Source: Paracoccus aminovorans
GTDB taxonomy: Bacteria > Pseudomonadota > Alphaproteobacteria > Rhodobacterales > Rhodobacteraceae
DNA: 64,000 nucleotides
Reading direction: 5' to 3'
Assembly: GCF_001546115.1 (NCBI RefSeq)
Contig: NZ_KQ955211.1
Span: 26,586 to 90,585, forward strand
The notes beneath the pieces are model-generated. The model saw only the letters and a list, made by a program, of their open reading frames with translations, was not told the origin of the DNA and ran no database searches. Positions 23,745-32,681 of this stretch are shown here, in pieces. A program made the position numbers and the translations under genes. Each line of letters opens with the position of its first letter. The first letter of the stretch is position 1.

Positions 23745-24974
23745 TCAGGCGGCCTTGGCCTTGCCCCGGACGATCAGGTGTTCGGGGCCGTAGGGGAAGC
23801 CGGTGATGTTGCGGTTGCCGGTCTCCTCGATCACCAGGATGTCGTGTTCGCGATAGCCGCCGGCGCCGGGCAGGTGGTCGGGGATGGTGATCATCGGCTC
23901 CATCGAGACGACCATGCCGGGTTCCAGCACGGTGTCGCAATCCTCGCGCAGTTCCAGCCCGGCCTCGCGGCCGTAATAGTGGCAGAGCACGCCGAAGCTG
24001 TGGCCATAGCCGAAGCTGCGGTATTGCAGCAGGTTTTCGGCGGCATAGATCTCGTTCAGCTCGGCGGCGATGTCGGCGCATTTCGCGCCGGGCACGAGCA
24101 GCTCCTTGCCGCGGTCGTGGACCTTGCAGTTGATTTCCCACAGCCGCAGGTGTTCGTCGCTGGCATGTTCGGCAAAGAGCGTGCGCTCCAGCGCGACGTA
24201 ATAGCCGGCGACCATCGGGAAGCAGTTCAGGGACAGGATGTCGCCGGCCTCGATCTTGCGCGAGGTGACCGGGTTGTGGGCGCCGTCGGTGTTGATGCCG
24301 GACTGGAACCAGGTCCAGGTGTCCAGAAGCTCGGCCTCGGGCCAGGTTTTGGCGATCTCGCGCACCATGGTGGCGGTGGAGTGCAGCGCGACCTCGTGTT
24401 CGGGCGTGCCGACGGCGGTGGCCTCGACGCAGGCGGCGCCGCCGATGTCGGCGATGCGGGTCATCTGGGTGATATGGGCGATTTCCTCGGGCGATTTCAC
24501 CATGCGCAGCCGCATCGCCGGGGCGGCGATGTCGACGAATTCGACGCCGGGGAATTCCGATTTCAGAAGCGCCAGCAGGTCGAGCGTGACATGGTCGAAT
24601 TCGATGCCGATGCGTTTCGCGGCGCCCACGATCTGGCGGATGGCGTGGAAATAGTTGTCTTTTTGCCAGTCGGTATAGGTCAGGTTGTTGCCGAAGGTGC
24701 GGCGCCAGGGCTGGCCGCCGTCGATGCCGGCGCTGATCGAGGTGGCGTGGTCGTGGTCGATCAGGAAGCCATAGCGCCGGCCGAACTGGCAATACAGGAA
24801 ATCGGCGTAGTAGTTGATGTTGTGGTAGCTGGTGAACAGCGCCGCATCGACGCCGGCCTGGGCCATATGGGCGCGGATGGCATCGTGGCGGCGCTGCATC
24901 TCGGCGGCCGAGAAGGTCGGCTGCGCCTTGCTGCCGTTGCCGACATAGTTCTGCAGCCGTTCGCGGGTGGTCAT
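23745..24974 (-). CDS. Creatinase (creatine amidinohydrolase)
   Basis: Hydrolyses creatine to sarcosine and urea in the cytoplasm. The 409-residue pita-bread (M24) protein closely follows known Pseudomonas creatinase through stretches such as FTSYHNINYYADFLYC, SANIDGGQPWRR-like SAGIDGGQPWRRTFG, DTWTWFQSGINTDGAHNP, YGHSFG and LEPGMVVSMEPMI. These include the active-site histidine region. M24 peptidases bind two metals, whereas creatinase lacks a metal site. The creatine-specific stretches seen here argue against a prolidase. It is divergent from a LysR regulator. No creatininase gene is in the window, so creatine rather than creatinine is the likely entry point. Confidence 0.92.
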   Translation of the reverse strand: MTTRERLQNYVGNGSKAQPTFSAAEMQRRHDAIRAHMAQAGVDAALFTSYHNINYYADFLYCQFGRRYGFLIDHDHATSISAGIDGGQPWRRTFGNNLTYTDWQKDNYFHAIRQIVGAAKRIGIEFDHVTLDLLALLKSEFPGVEFVDIAAPAMRLRMVKSPEEIAHITQMTRIADIGGAACVEATAVGTPEHEVALHSTATMVREIAKTWPEAELLDTWTWFQSGINTDGAHNPVTSRKIEAGDILSLNCFPMVAGYYVALERTLFAEHASDEHLRLWEINCKVHDRGKELLVPGAKCADIAAELNEIYAAENLLQYRSFGYGHSFGVLCHYYGREAGLELREDCDTVLEPGMVVSMEPMITIPDHLPGAGGYREHDILVIEETGNRNITGFPYGPEHLIVRGKAKAA

Positions 24975-25040
24975 GGGGCTCTCCTGTCCTTGGGGATGGC
25001 AGCAGGATCGGGGTTGCGGGCCGGTCTTGTCAAAAGACGG

Positions 25041-25063
25041 TTTCTCATGCTTTCTGTGAGAAA
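25041..25063. promoter_or_regulatory. LysR-type palindrome between creatinase and its regulator
   Basis: TTTCTCA (25041-25047) and TGAGAAA (25057-25063) form a perfect 7-bp inverted repeat with 9 bp between. It has the interrupted-dyad form of LysR binding sites and ends 23 bp before the lysR start. A TTGACA-like element for creatinase lies beside it on the minus strand (around 25030). Confidence 0.6.
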
Positions 25064-25086
25064 ATCTCAAGCCGGAAGGGGCCGGG

Positions 25087-25971
25087 ATGCCGCTGCCTCC
25101 GCTGAATGCGCTGCGGGCCTTCGAGGCGGCGGCGCGGTTGAAAAGCTTCAAGGCGGCGGCGGATGCGCTGTTCGTCACCCAGTCGGCCGTCAGCCACCAG
25201 ATCCGGCACCTGGAGGATTTCCTGCGGGTGCCGCTGTTCGACCGCTCCGGCGCGCGGCCGCGAATTCTGCCAGCAGGACAAGAGCTTGCGCGGACGCTGA
25301 GCCTGTCCTTCGCCGAGATCGACGCCGCCTGCCGGCGCATCGCCCAAGCCCGCCAGGACCGGGTGCTGGTGATCGCGGCCATCCCCTCGGTCGCGATCTG
25401 CTGGCTGATCCCGCGGCTGGCGCGGTTCCGCGAAAGCCACCCCGAGGTGGCGCTGCGCGTGGTCTATGCCATGCACGGGCATGAGATCGACTTCAGCGCG
25501 ACTCACCTGGCCTTCGTCTATGCCGACCGGGTGCCGCAGCTGCCGGGGGTCGAGACGCTGGCCTTTCTGTCGGGGGCCTGCGTGCCGGTGTGCAGCCCGC
25601 AGCGGCTGCCGGCGACGGCGACGGTGGCCGAGATCAAGGCGGCGGGGCTGTTGCACGACACCGACCGCTCGGGCTGGGCGGAATGGCTGGCGCAGGCGGG
25701 ATCGGGGCTGGACCCGCAGGATCCCGGGCCGCTGTTCGAGGATTTCAACCTGCTGCGCGCCGCCGCGCTGGCCGGGCAGGGGGTGGCGCTGTGCCCGCTG
25801 GCGATGATCCGCGACGACCTCGATTCGGGCCGGCTGGTGCAGCTGTCGGCCGAGGCGGTGCTGGACCAGTTCGACTATTACCTGCTTTGCACCGAGGCGC
25901 TGCCGCCGGCGCTGGCCGAGGATGCGGCGGCGTTTCGCGCCTGGGCCTTTGCCGAGCGCGACGCCGGCTAG
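25087..25971 (+). CDS. LysR-family regulator (GcvA/AmpR-like), probably of creatinase
   Basis: The 294-residue regulator has the N-terminal helix-turn-helix LNALRAFEAAARLKSFKAAA, then LFVTQSAVSHQIRHLEDFLR (residues about 5-65), and a periplasmic-binding-fold effector domain. The PLPPLNALRAFEAAARL opening is typical of the GcvA subgroup. It is divergent from creatinase with a dyad at 25041-25063 between them, the usual arrangement for a LysR activator of its neighbour. The effector is unknown; creatine or sarcosine is a guess from context. Its stop overlaps the convergent phospholipase D-family gene by 4 bp. Confidence 0.88.
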   Translation: MPLPPLNALRAFEAAARLKSFKAAADALFVTQSAVSHQIRHLEDFLRVPLFDRSGARPRILPAGQELARTLSLSFAEIDAACRRIAQARQDRVLVIAAIPSVAICWLIPRLARFRESHPEVALRVVYAMHGHEIDFSATHLAFVYADRVPQLPGVETLAFLSGACVPVCSPQRLPATATVAEIKAAGLLHDTDRSGWAEWLAQAGSGLDPQDPGPLFEDFNLLRAAALAGQGVALCPLAMIRDDLDSGRLVQLSAEAVLDQFDYYLLCTEALPPALAEDAAAFRAWAFAERDAG

Positions 25972-27488
25972 TCCTGGCGCGGCCTGCTCGGCCGGGTCCT
26001 GCACCACAGGAACAGCCCGGCCGCCAGCGCCGCCCCGCCCAGCATGACATGGCGCGAGGTGATGCCCAGCCGGGCCTGGGCGCTGCGGCGATAGCGCGGG
26101 TCGAAGAAGCGTGTGTCGGCCAGCAGGCTGCCGAGCAGGGTTTCCTTGCGCGGGCGGATGGGGCGCAGACGGCGGCCGGTGGCGCGGTTCAGGTGCTGGA
26201 TGGCGGCGATCACGCTGCCGGTGTCGTCGATGCGGCGCGCCACCTCGGCCGGGTCGCGGCCCAGGTGTTCGGCGATCAGCCCGTCGCGCAGCGCGCGGAC
26301 GGCGCGGCGGTCGGCGGCGTCCTTGGCCAGCAACGCCACGTCGCATTCGGTGTCGAAGCCCATCGAGCGGCGGTCGATGTTGCCGGAGCCGACGCGCAAC
26401 AGCCGGTCGTCCACGATCGAGACCTTGGCATGGACATAGATGTCCTCGCCCGTCGCATTCACCGGGTAGAGGATGCGGAAGCGGTCGTGCCGGTCCAGCG
26501 CCCGCAGCTGACGGATCATGCGGCTGCGGGTGACGTGCATCGCCTCGTCCTCGACCATGCCCTGGGCGGCGCGGGGGTTGACGATGATCACCTCGGGGCC
26601 GTCCGGCTCGGCCAGGCGGCGGGCGATGGCGGCGGTGATGCTGTCGGCGGCGAAATACTGCGATTCCAGATAGATGCAATCGCGGGCCGCGGCGATGCTG
26701 TCCAGATAGAGATGCTCGATCTCGGCGATGCTGGGCTTGTCGGATTCCGGCGGCTGGGTGCGGGCGATGGCGATGGGCACGTCGTGAAAGCCGACCGGGA
26801 TGCTGTCGGGCCACAGATCGGCGCCGGGGCGGAAATCCTCGTCCATCTCGGCATCGTTGGCGCGAGCCCAGCGGGCGCGGCCGAGCCGGCTGAGCGCGGC
26901 GGCGGCGGGGCCGGAAAGCACGGTGGTGGCATCGTGCCAGGGCTGGGCCACCGCGCCGTCGCGCAGCCGGCGGCAGGGGTCGCCGGGCGTGTGGTCGCGG
27001 CTGTCCCAGCGCCCGTCGGTCACGTCGATGCCGCCGCAGAAGGCCAGCGAATCGTCGATGGCGACGATCTTCTGGTGGTGGCAGGCGCCGATCGGGTGGC
27101 GGCCGTCGAAGGCCAGGTGGATCTGTTCGGGCGACAGGAACTTGATCCGCGCCGCCGGCAACAGCCCGCCCGGCGCGATCAGCGCCCCGCCGCTCCATTT
27201 CAGCAGGTAGATGTCAAGCCCGGGGCGGCGGTCCACCAGCGCGTCGAGGAAGGGGCCGATCTGGTTCGGCATGCCGTCGGGCGCGTCGCCGTCGGCGTCG
27301 CTTTCGCCGGGCAGCATCTCGATCTCGAAGTCGAAGTCCCAGCCGATCAGGATCACCAGCCGCCGGGCCTTGAGCAGCGATTCGCGCAGGGCGCGGAAAT
27401 AATCGGCGCCGTCGACGATGACCGAAAAGCAGCGCGCCGTGGCGACCCGCCAGCAGTTGCGGCCGGGGGTGAATTGCAGGTCCTGCAT
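25968..27488 (-). CDS. Phospholipase D-family protein (cardiolipin synthase-like)
   Basis: The 506-residue protein has two HKD catalytic motifs: HHQKIVAIDDSLAFCGGID near residue 140 and HAKVSIVDDRLLRVGSGNID near 350. It also has a C-terminal hydrophobic segment (VMLGGAALAAGLFLW) that could anchor it in the membrane. Members transfer or hydrolyse phosphatidyl groups. The start MQDLQFTPGRNCWRV is chosen because a GAAGGA ribosome site precedes it and the upstream extension lacks family character. It lies between unrelated gene sets, so context gives no clue. Cardiolipin synthesis or phospholipid turnover are both possible. Confidence 0.82.
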   Translation of the reverse strand: MQDLQFTPGRNCWRVATARCFSVIVDGADYFRALRESLLKARRLVILIGWDFDFEIEMLPGESDADGDAPDGMPNQIGPFLDALVDRRPGLDIYLLKWSGGALIAPGGLLPAARIKFLSPEQIHLAFDGRHPIGACHHQKIVAIDDSLAFCGGIDVTDGRWDSRDHTPGDPCRRLRDGAVAQPWHDATTVLSGPAAAALSRLGRARWARANDAEMDEDFRPGADLWPDSIPVGFHDVPIAIARTQPPESDKPSIAEIEHLYLDSIAAARDCIYLESQYFAADSITAAIARRLAEPDGPEVIIVNPRAAQGMVEDEAMHVTRSRMIRQLRALDRHDRFRILYPVNATGEDIYVHAKVSIVDDRLLRVGSGNIDRRSMGFDTECDVALLAKDAADRRAVRALRDGLIAEHLGRDPAEVARRIDDTGSVIAAIQHLNRATGRRLRPIRPRKETLLGSLLADTRFFDPRYRRSAQARLGITSRHVMLGGAALAAGLFLWCRTRPSRPRQD

Positions 27489-27561
27489 CGTGCTGTCCTT
27501 CGCGTGATCGGTGATGCCGAACCGCCAAGGCGGGCGCCCGGTTCCGCGGGCGCGCCGGCCT

Positions 27562-28950
27562 TCAGATGTGCAGCGCGTGGCCCAGGGCGCGCAGGCAGGC
27601 CTCGTGCAGCGCCTCGCCCCGGGTCGGGTGGGCGTGGATGGTGCCGGCGATGTCTTCGAGCCTTGCGCCCATCTCCAGCGCCAGCGCGAAGCCGCCGGCC
27701 AGTTCCGCGACGCCGGCGCCGACCGCCTGGATGCCCAGCACCTCATGCGTGTCGGGCCGCGCGGTGACGCGGATGAAGCCGGTCTCGTCATCCGCCGTCA
27801 TCGCCCGGCCGTTGGCGGCGAAGGGGAACAGGCCGATCAGCGGCTCATGGCCCTGGCTGCGCAGCTCGTCGGGGCCGAGGCCGACGCTGACGATTTCCGG
27901 GTCGGTGAAGCAGACCGCCGGGATCGCGCGCTTGTCCCAGGCGCGCGGCTGGCCCGCGACCAGTTCCGCGACCATCTCGCCCTGGGCCATGGCGCGATGC
28001 GCCAGCATCGGCTCGCCCGTCACGTCGCCGATGGCCAGAACGCCGGTCATCGAGGTGCGGCAACGCTCGTCGATCTTCAGGAACGGGCCGGCCATGGCCA
28101 GGCGCAGCCCGTCGATGCCGGCGCCGGTGGCGCGGGGGCGGCGGCCGACCGTGATCAGCACCTTGTCGGCGGCGATCTCCTCGGCCCCGTCGGCGGCGGC
28201 CACGCGCAGGGCGCCGCTGTCCGAGAGGCCGCCGGCGCGGGCGCCGGTCAGCACGCGGATGCCAAGCGCCGTCAGCCGCTGCGCGACCGGCCGGGTCAGT
28301 TCGGCGTCATATTGCGGCAGGATGCGCGGCCCGGCCTCGACCACGGTGACCGCGGCGCCGAGCTTGGCGAAGGCGATGCCCAGTTCCAGCCCGATATAGC
28401 CGCCGCCGACCACGGCGAGCCGTTCCGGCACCTCGGTCAGGGCCAGCGCCCCGGTCGAGGAGATCACCTTGCCGCCGAAGGGCAGGGACGGGATCTCGAT
28501 CGGCTCCGAGCCGGTGGCGATGACCAGCACCTCGGTGCGGATGCGGACCGGGCCTTCGGGGGTCGCCACCTCGACGGTCTTGCCGTCGCGGATGGTGGCC
28601 ATGCCGGTCACCAGCCGCACCTTGGCCTTGCGCAGCAGCGTCGCCACGCCGCCGGTCAGGCGGCTGACGATGCCGTCCTTCCAGGCCATGGTGGCGGCCA
28701 GGTCGAGGGTCGGCGGCCCGGCCGAAATGCCCATCGCGGCAGTCGAGGACAGCGCCGCGATGCGGTGGAATTCCTCGGCCGCGTGGATCAGCGCCTTCGA
28801 GGGGATGCAGCCGACGTTGAGGCAGGTGCCGCCCGGTGGCTCGGCATCGACGATGACGGTGTCGACGCCCAATTGCCCGGCGCGGATGGCGCAGACATAG
28901 CCGCCGGGGCCGGCGCCGAGGATCAGCAGCCTGCATTGGATCTCGCGCAT
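27562..28950 (-). CDS. lpd: Dihydrolipoyl dehydrogenase (E3) of the branched-chain complex
   Basis: The 462-residue flavoprotein reoxidises the lipoyl arm of the complex with NAD+. It has the FAD site GAGPGG (residues 12-17), the redox disulfide GGTCLNVGCIPSK, the NAD site VGGGYIGLELG near residue 180 and a C-terminal interface with HAHPTRGE. It is the last gene of the operon bkdA1-bkdA2-bkdB-lpd, separated from bkdB by 3 bp. The 73-bp gap downstream holds a short hairpin and no gene. Confidence 0.92.
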   Translation of the reverse strand: MREIQCRLLILGAGPGGYVCAIRAGQLGVDTVIVDAEPPGGTCLNVGCIPSKALIHAAEEFHRIAALSSTAAMGISAGPPTLDLAATMAWKDGIVSRLTGGVATLLRKAKVRLVTGMATIRDGKTVEVATPEGPVRIRTEVLVIATGSEPIEIPSLPFGGKVISSTGALALTEVPERLAVVGGGYIGLELGIAFAKLGAAVTVVEAGPRILPQYDAELTRPVAQRLTALGIRVLTGARAGGLSDSGALRVAAADGAEEIAADKVLITVGRRPRATGAGIDGLRLAMAGPFLKIDERCRTSMTGVLAIGDVTGEPMLAHRAMAQGEMVAELVAGQPRAWDKRAIPAVCFTDPEIVSVGLGPDELRSQGHEPLIGLFPFAANGRAMTADDETGFIRVTARPDTHEVLGIQAVGAGVAELAGGFALALEMGARLEDIAGTIHAHPTRGEALHEACLRALGHALHI

Positions 28951-28953
28951 CGC

Positions 28954-30255
28954 TCAGCCCTCCACGAAGATCAGCGCCGGGGTCTCCAGCAGCTCTTTCA
29001 GCCGCGCCACGAAGGTGGCGGCGTCCCAGCCGTCGATCACCCGGTGGTCGAAGCTGCAGGACAGGTTCATCATCTTGCGCGGCTCGAAGGCGGCGCCGTT
29101 CCAATGCGGCCGCACCGCCAGCCGGTTGACGCCGACGATGGCAACCTCGGGCACGTTCAGGATCGGGGTCGAGGCGATGGCGCCCAAGGGGCCCAGCGAG
29201 GTGATGGTGATGGTCGAGCCGGTCAGCTCGTCGCGTTTCGCGGTGCCCTCCTTGGCGGCGGCGCCGATGCGGGCGATTTCCGCGGCGGTGGCGCGCAGGT
29301 CCAGCGCCTCGGCATGGCGCAGGACCGGGACCATCAGGCCCGAGGGCGTCTGTGCGGCGATGCCCAGGTGCACGGCGCCGAAGCGGCGGATCAGGCTGGC
29401 CTCGGCGTCGTAATGCGCGTTCAGGATCGGCTGTTCATGCACGGCGCGCACGACGCTGCGGGCGATGAAGGCCAGGGGGTTCAGCTTCGGCCCCTTGCCA
29501 TGGGCGTTCATGCGGGCGCGCAGATCCTCCAGCGCGGTCGCGTCCACCTCTTCGACGATGGTGATCTGGGGGACGCGGTTGGCGGCCTCCATGCGCTCGG
29601 CGATCTTGCGGCGCAGGCCGATGACGCGGATCTCCTCGACCGAGGTGTCGGGTTGCGGGCCCGAGGGTGCCGGAATGCCGCCCGAGGCGATGAAGGCGTC
29701 GAGATCCTGATGCCCGATCCGGCCCGCCGGTCCCGAGCCGCGCACCAGGCGCAGGTCCACGCCCGCCTCGCGCGCCCGCGCCCGGACCGAGGGCGAGGCG
29801 ATGGGCTTTTCGCCCTCGGCGCGCAGCGGTGCGGTGGTGGTGGTGGTGGCGCGGGGCGCGGGCCTGGCGGGTGGCGGCTCGGGTTCCGGTTCGGCCTTGG
29901 GCTGGGCCGCAGCCGGCTCGTGGGGGGGCGGTTCGTGGGCGGGTTCGGGGGCCGGCGCGGTTTCGGCCTGGCGCGATGGTGCGGCCGGGGCGTCGCCGGC
30001 GACATTGCCGGGGCCGTCCACCTCCAGCCGGATCAGCTCGGCGCCGACGGCGATGATCTCGCCCGGCGCGCCGGCCTGCCAGACCACGGTGCCGGTGACG
30101 GGCGAGGGGATTTCCACCGTGGCCTTGTCGGTCATCACCGCGACCATCGGGTCGTCCTCGCGCAGGACGTCGCCGGGCTTGACCAGCCATTCGGCGATCT
30201 CGGCCTCGGCGATGCCTTCGCCGATGTCGGGCATGCGGATTGCGTGGATACCCAT
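28954..30255 (-). CDS. bkdB: Branched-chain 2-oxoacid dehydrogenase E2 (acyltransferase)
   Basis: The 433-residue E2 core has one N-terminal lipoyl domain (lysine in MTDKATVEIPSP), a Pro/Ala-rich linker (residues about 85-130) and a peripheral-subunit-binding domain (SPSVRARAREAGVDLRLV). A catalytic domain follows, ending with SFDHRVIDGWDAA, which carries the active-site His and Asp. The start MGIHAIRMPDIGEG is the usual E2 N-terminus and lies 1 bp after the bkdA2 stop. A single lipoyl domain together with separate alpha and beta E1 genes and a Lrp-type regulator points to the branched-chain complex rather than pyruvate dehydrogenase. Confidence 0.88.
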   Translation of the reverse strand: MGIHAIRMPDIGEGIAEAEIAEWLVKPGDVLREDDPMVAVMTDKATVEIPSPVTGTVVWQAGAPGEIIAVGAELIRLEVDGPGNVAGDAPAAPSRQAETAPAPEPAHEPPPHEPAAAQPKAEPEPEPPPARPAPRATTTTTAPLRAEGEKPIASPSVRARAREAGVDLRLVRGSGPAGRIGHQDLDAFIASGGIPAPSGPQPDTSVEEIRVIGLRRKIAERMEAANRVPQITIVEEVDATALEDLRARMNAHGKGPKLNPLAFIARSVVRAVHEQPILNAHYDAEASLIRRFGAVHLGIAAQTPSGLMVPVLRHAEALDLRATAAEIARIGAAAKEGTAKRDELTGSTITITSLGPLGAIASTPILNVPEVAIVGVNRLAVRPHWNGAAFEPRKMMNLSCSFDHRVIDGWDAATFVARLKELLETPALIFVEG

Positions 30256-30256
30256 G

Positions 30257-31273
30257 TCAGGCCACCTCGACCAGTTGACGCAGCGCCTCGGCCACCCGTG
30301 CGGGGCCGGGGAAATAGCTCCATTCATGCGTATGCGGATAGGGCGTGTCCCAGCCCGCAACCCGCCGGATCGGCGCCTCGAGATGCCAGAAGCATTCCGC
30401 CTGCACCAGCGCCGCCAGTTCGGCGCCAAAGCCCGAGGTCAGCGTCGCCTCGTGCAGCACCAGGCAGCGGCCGGTCTTGTTAACCGAGGCCGTGATGGTC
30501 TCCATGTCGAGCGGCAGCAGGGTGCGCAGGTCGATCACCTCGGCATCGACGCCCGACTCGGCCGTCGCCGCCAGCGCGACATGGACCATGGTGCCATAGG
30601 TCAGGATCGTCGCGGCCTGGCCCGGACGGCGCACGACGGCCTTGCCCAGCGGCACGGTATAATGCCCCTCGGGCACCTCGCCCAGCTCGTGCGTCTTCCA
30701 GGCGGTGACCGGGCGGTCGTGATGGCCGTCGAAGGGGCCGTTGTAAAGCCGCTTCGGTTCCAGGAAGATCACCGGGTCCGGGTCCTCGATGGCCGACATG
30801 AGCAGCCCCTTGGCGTCCTGCGGGTTCGAGGGCACCACGGTCTTGAGGCCGGTGACATGGGTGAACAGCGCCTCGGGCGACTGGCTGTGGGTCTGGCCGC
30901 CGAAGATGCCGCCGCCGGTGGGCATGCGCACCACCATCGGGCAGGTGAACTGCCCGGCCGAGCGATAGCGCAGCCGCGCCGCCTCGGACACGATCTGGTC
31001 ATAGGCCGGATAGACATAGTCGGCGAACTGGATTTCCACCACCGGCTTCAGCCCATAGGCGGCCATGCCGATGCCGGCGCCGACGATGCCGGATTCGTTG
31101 ATCGGCGTGTCGAAGCAGCGGGTCTTGCCGTATTTCGCCTGCAAGCCGGCGGTGCAGCGGAAGACGCCGCCGAAATAGCCCACGTCCTCGCCGAAGACGA
31201 CCACGGTCGGGTCGGCGCCCATGGCCACGTCCAGCGCGTCGCGGATGGCCTCGATCATCGTCATGCGTGCCAT
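30257..31273 (-). CDS. bkdA2: Branched-chain 2-oxoacid dehydrogenase E1 beta
   Basis: The 338-residue transketolase-type beta subunit forms the E1 heterotetramer with BkdA1. Family stretches include VFGEDVGYFGGVFRCT, INESGIVGAGIGMA and EIQFADYVYPAYDQIVSEAA, and the C-terminal domain carries LHEATLTSGFGAELAA. It starts next to the bkdA1 stop (31275), so the genes are tightly coupled. The FGGVFRCTAGL stretch is typical of the 2-oxoisovalerate type. Confidence 0.9.
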   Translation of the reverse strand: MARMTMIEAIRDALDVAMGADPTVVVFGEDVGYFGGVFRCTAGLQAKYGKTRCFDTPINESGIVGAGIGMAAYGLKPVVEIQFADYVYPAYDQIVSEAARLRYRSAGQFTCPMVVRMPTGGGIFGGQTHSQSPEALFTHVTGLKTVVPSNPQDAKGLLMSAIEDPDPVIFLEPKRLYNGPFDGHHDRPVTAWKTHELGEVPEGHYTVPLGKAVVRRPGQAATILTYGTMVHVALAATAESGVDAEVIDLRTLLPLDMETITASVNKTGRCLVLHEATLTSGFGAELAALVQAECFWHLEAPIRRVAGWDTPYPHTHEWSYFPGPARVAEALRQLVEVA

Positions 31274-31274
31274 G

Positions 31275-32519
31275 TCAGAACCCCGCCTCGTGACGTTGCT
31301 TCAGAAGATGCGGCGGCATTTCGGCATAGACGTCCTCGAACATGTCGGCCTTGCTGGGGTGCTGGCCCTGGTGCAGCGTGCCGATCGCCTCGGCCTTCTT
31401 CTGCTCGGTGCTGATCGTGGCTAGGATCTCGGCCTCGGCCTGGGCGTGGCGTTCCTCGGACCAGGCGCCAAGCGCGATCAGGTGGTTCTTCAACCGCAGG
31501 ATCGGGTCGCCCAGCGGCCAGGCATTGCTTTCTTCGGCCGGGCGATAGGCAGAAGGATCGTCCGAGGTGGAATGCCCGCCGGCGCGATAGGTGACATATT
31601 CGATCATCGTCGGGCCGAGGTTGCGCCGGGCGCGCTCCGCCGCCCATTTCGCCACCGCCATCACCGCGAGATAGTCGTTGCCGTCCACCCGCAGCGAGGG
31701 GATGCCGAAGCCCAGGCCGCGCGCCGCGAAGGTGCCCGAGCCGCCGCGCGCGATGCCCTGGAAGGTCGAGATCGCCCACTGGTTGTTGACCACGTTCAGC
31801 ACCACCGGCGCCTTGTAGGTCGAGGCGAAGACCAGCGCGGCGTGAAAGTCGCTTTCCGCCGTCGAGCCGTCGCCGATCCAGGCCGCCGAGATCTGGCGGT
31901 CGCCCGAGATCGCCGAGGCCATGGCCCAGCCCACCGCCTGGATATATTGCGTCGCCAGGTTGCCCGAGATGGTGAAGAAACCATGCTCGCGCGAGGAATA
32001 GCAGACCGGCAATTGCCGGCCGCGCATCGGGTCGTCGGCGTTGGAGAACACCTGGTTCATCATGGAACTCAGCGGATAGCCGGCCGCGATCAACAGGCCG
32101 GCCTGGCGATAGGTCGGGAAGTTCATGTCGCCCGGCGCAAGCGCACGCTGGAAGCCGCAGGAAATGGCTTCCTCGCCCAGGTGCTGCATGTAGAAGCTGG
32201 TCTTTTGCTGGCGTTGCGCGTTCAGCATGCGCGCGTCATAGATGCGCAGTGTCATCATGTGGCGCAGGCCGGCAAGCAGGTCCTCGGGCGTCAGGTCCAG
32301 CGCCTCGGCCCAGGGGCCGACGGCCTCGCCCTCGCGGTTCAGCACGCGGATGATGGTGAAGGCGAGGTCGCGGATCGATTCGGGATCGGCGTCCACGTCC
32401 GGGCGGCGCACGGTGCCAGCGCGCGGGATCGCGACATGCGAGAAATCGGGCTGGCCGCCGGGGCGCACCTCGGGCTCCGGCACGGTCAGGCTGAGCGGGG
32501 GCAGGCCGTCGTCGCTCAT
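31275..32519 (-). CDS. bkdA1: Branched-chain 2-oxoacid dehydrogenase E1 alpha
   Basis: The thiamine-diphosphate-binding alpha subunit, 414 residues, decarboxylates the keto acids of valine, leucine and isoleucine. The ThDP/Mg motif is present as IGDGSTAESDFHAA through VVNNQWAIS. The phosphorylation-loop-like stretch TYRAGGHSTSDDPSAYR matches the branched-chain type. The start at MSDDGLPPLSLTVPEPE is chosen because the region upstream is the divergent promoter with bkdR. First gene of the operon. Confidence 0.9.
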   Translation of the reverse strand: MSDDGLPPLSLTVPEPEVRPGGQPDFSHVAIPRAGTVRRPDVDADPESIRDLAFTIIRVLNREGEAVGPWAEALDLTPEDLLAGLRHMMTLRIYDARMLNAQRQQKTSFYMQHLGEEAISCGFQRALAPGDMNFPTYRQAGLLIAAGYPLSSMMNQVFSNADDPMRGRQLPVCYSSREHGFFTISGNLATQYIQAVGWAMASAISGDRQISAAWIGDGSTAESDFHAALVFASTYKAPVVLNVVNNQWAISTFQGIARGGSGTFAARGLGFGIPSLRVDGNDYLAVMAVAKWAAERARRNLGPTMIEYVTYRAGGHSTSDDPSAYRPAEESNAWPLGDPILRLKNHLIALGAWSEERHAQAEAEILATISTEQKKAEAIGTLHQGQHPSKADMFEDVYAEMPPHLLKQRHEAGF

Positions 32520-32617
32520 GGCCGGTCCTTTCCCGCGTGGGTTGCGCTGGTGGATTCTCTCTGCCGCATTTGCCCCTCCCTGGCCCATACAGGAACAGGA
32601 TAGCCCGAGGATTCAAA

Positions 32618-32666
32618 AATTTCCTTTCCAATTTTTTCCCTATAGGCGATAGTTGAAAAGGAAATT
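32618..32666. promoter_or_regulatory. Inverted repeat in the bkdA1/bkdR divergent promoter
   Basis: AATTTCCTTT (32618-32627) and its exact complement AAAGGAAATT (32657-32666) are 29 bp apart in an AT-rich stretch. CTAT-N5-ATAG lies between them. This is a likely target for the Lrp-type regulator encoded immediately to the right; Lrp/AsnC proteins often wrap such spaced AT-rich dyads. Confidence 0.55.
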
Positions 32667-32681
32667 CTGCGATTGGTGAAA

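Noticed and set aside
23745..24974. Xaa-Pro dipeptidase/aminopeptidase
   Set aside because: Same fold, but long stretches match creatinase specifically and a metallopeptidase role is not supported.
27562..32519. Pyruvate or acetoin dehydrogenase complex
   Set aside because: Split E1 genes also occur in those complexes, but the E1 motifs, the single lipoyl domain and the divergent Lrp-type regulator favour the branched-chain complex.
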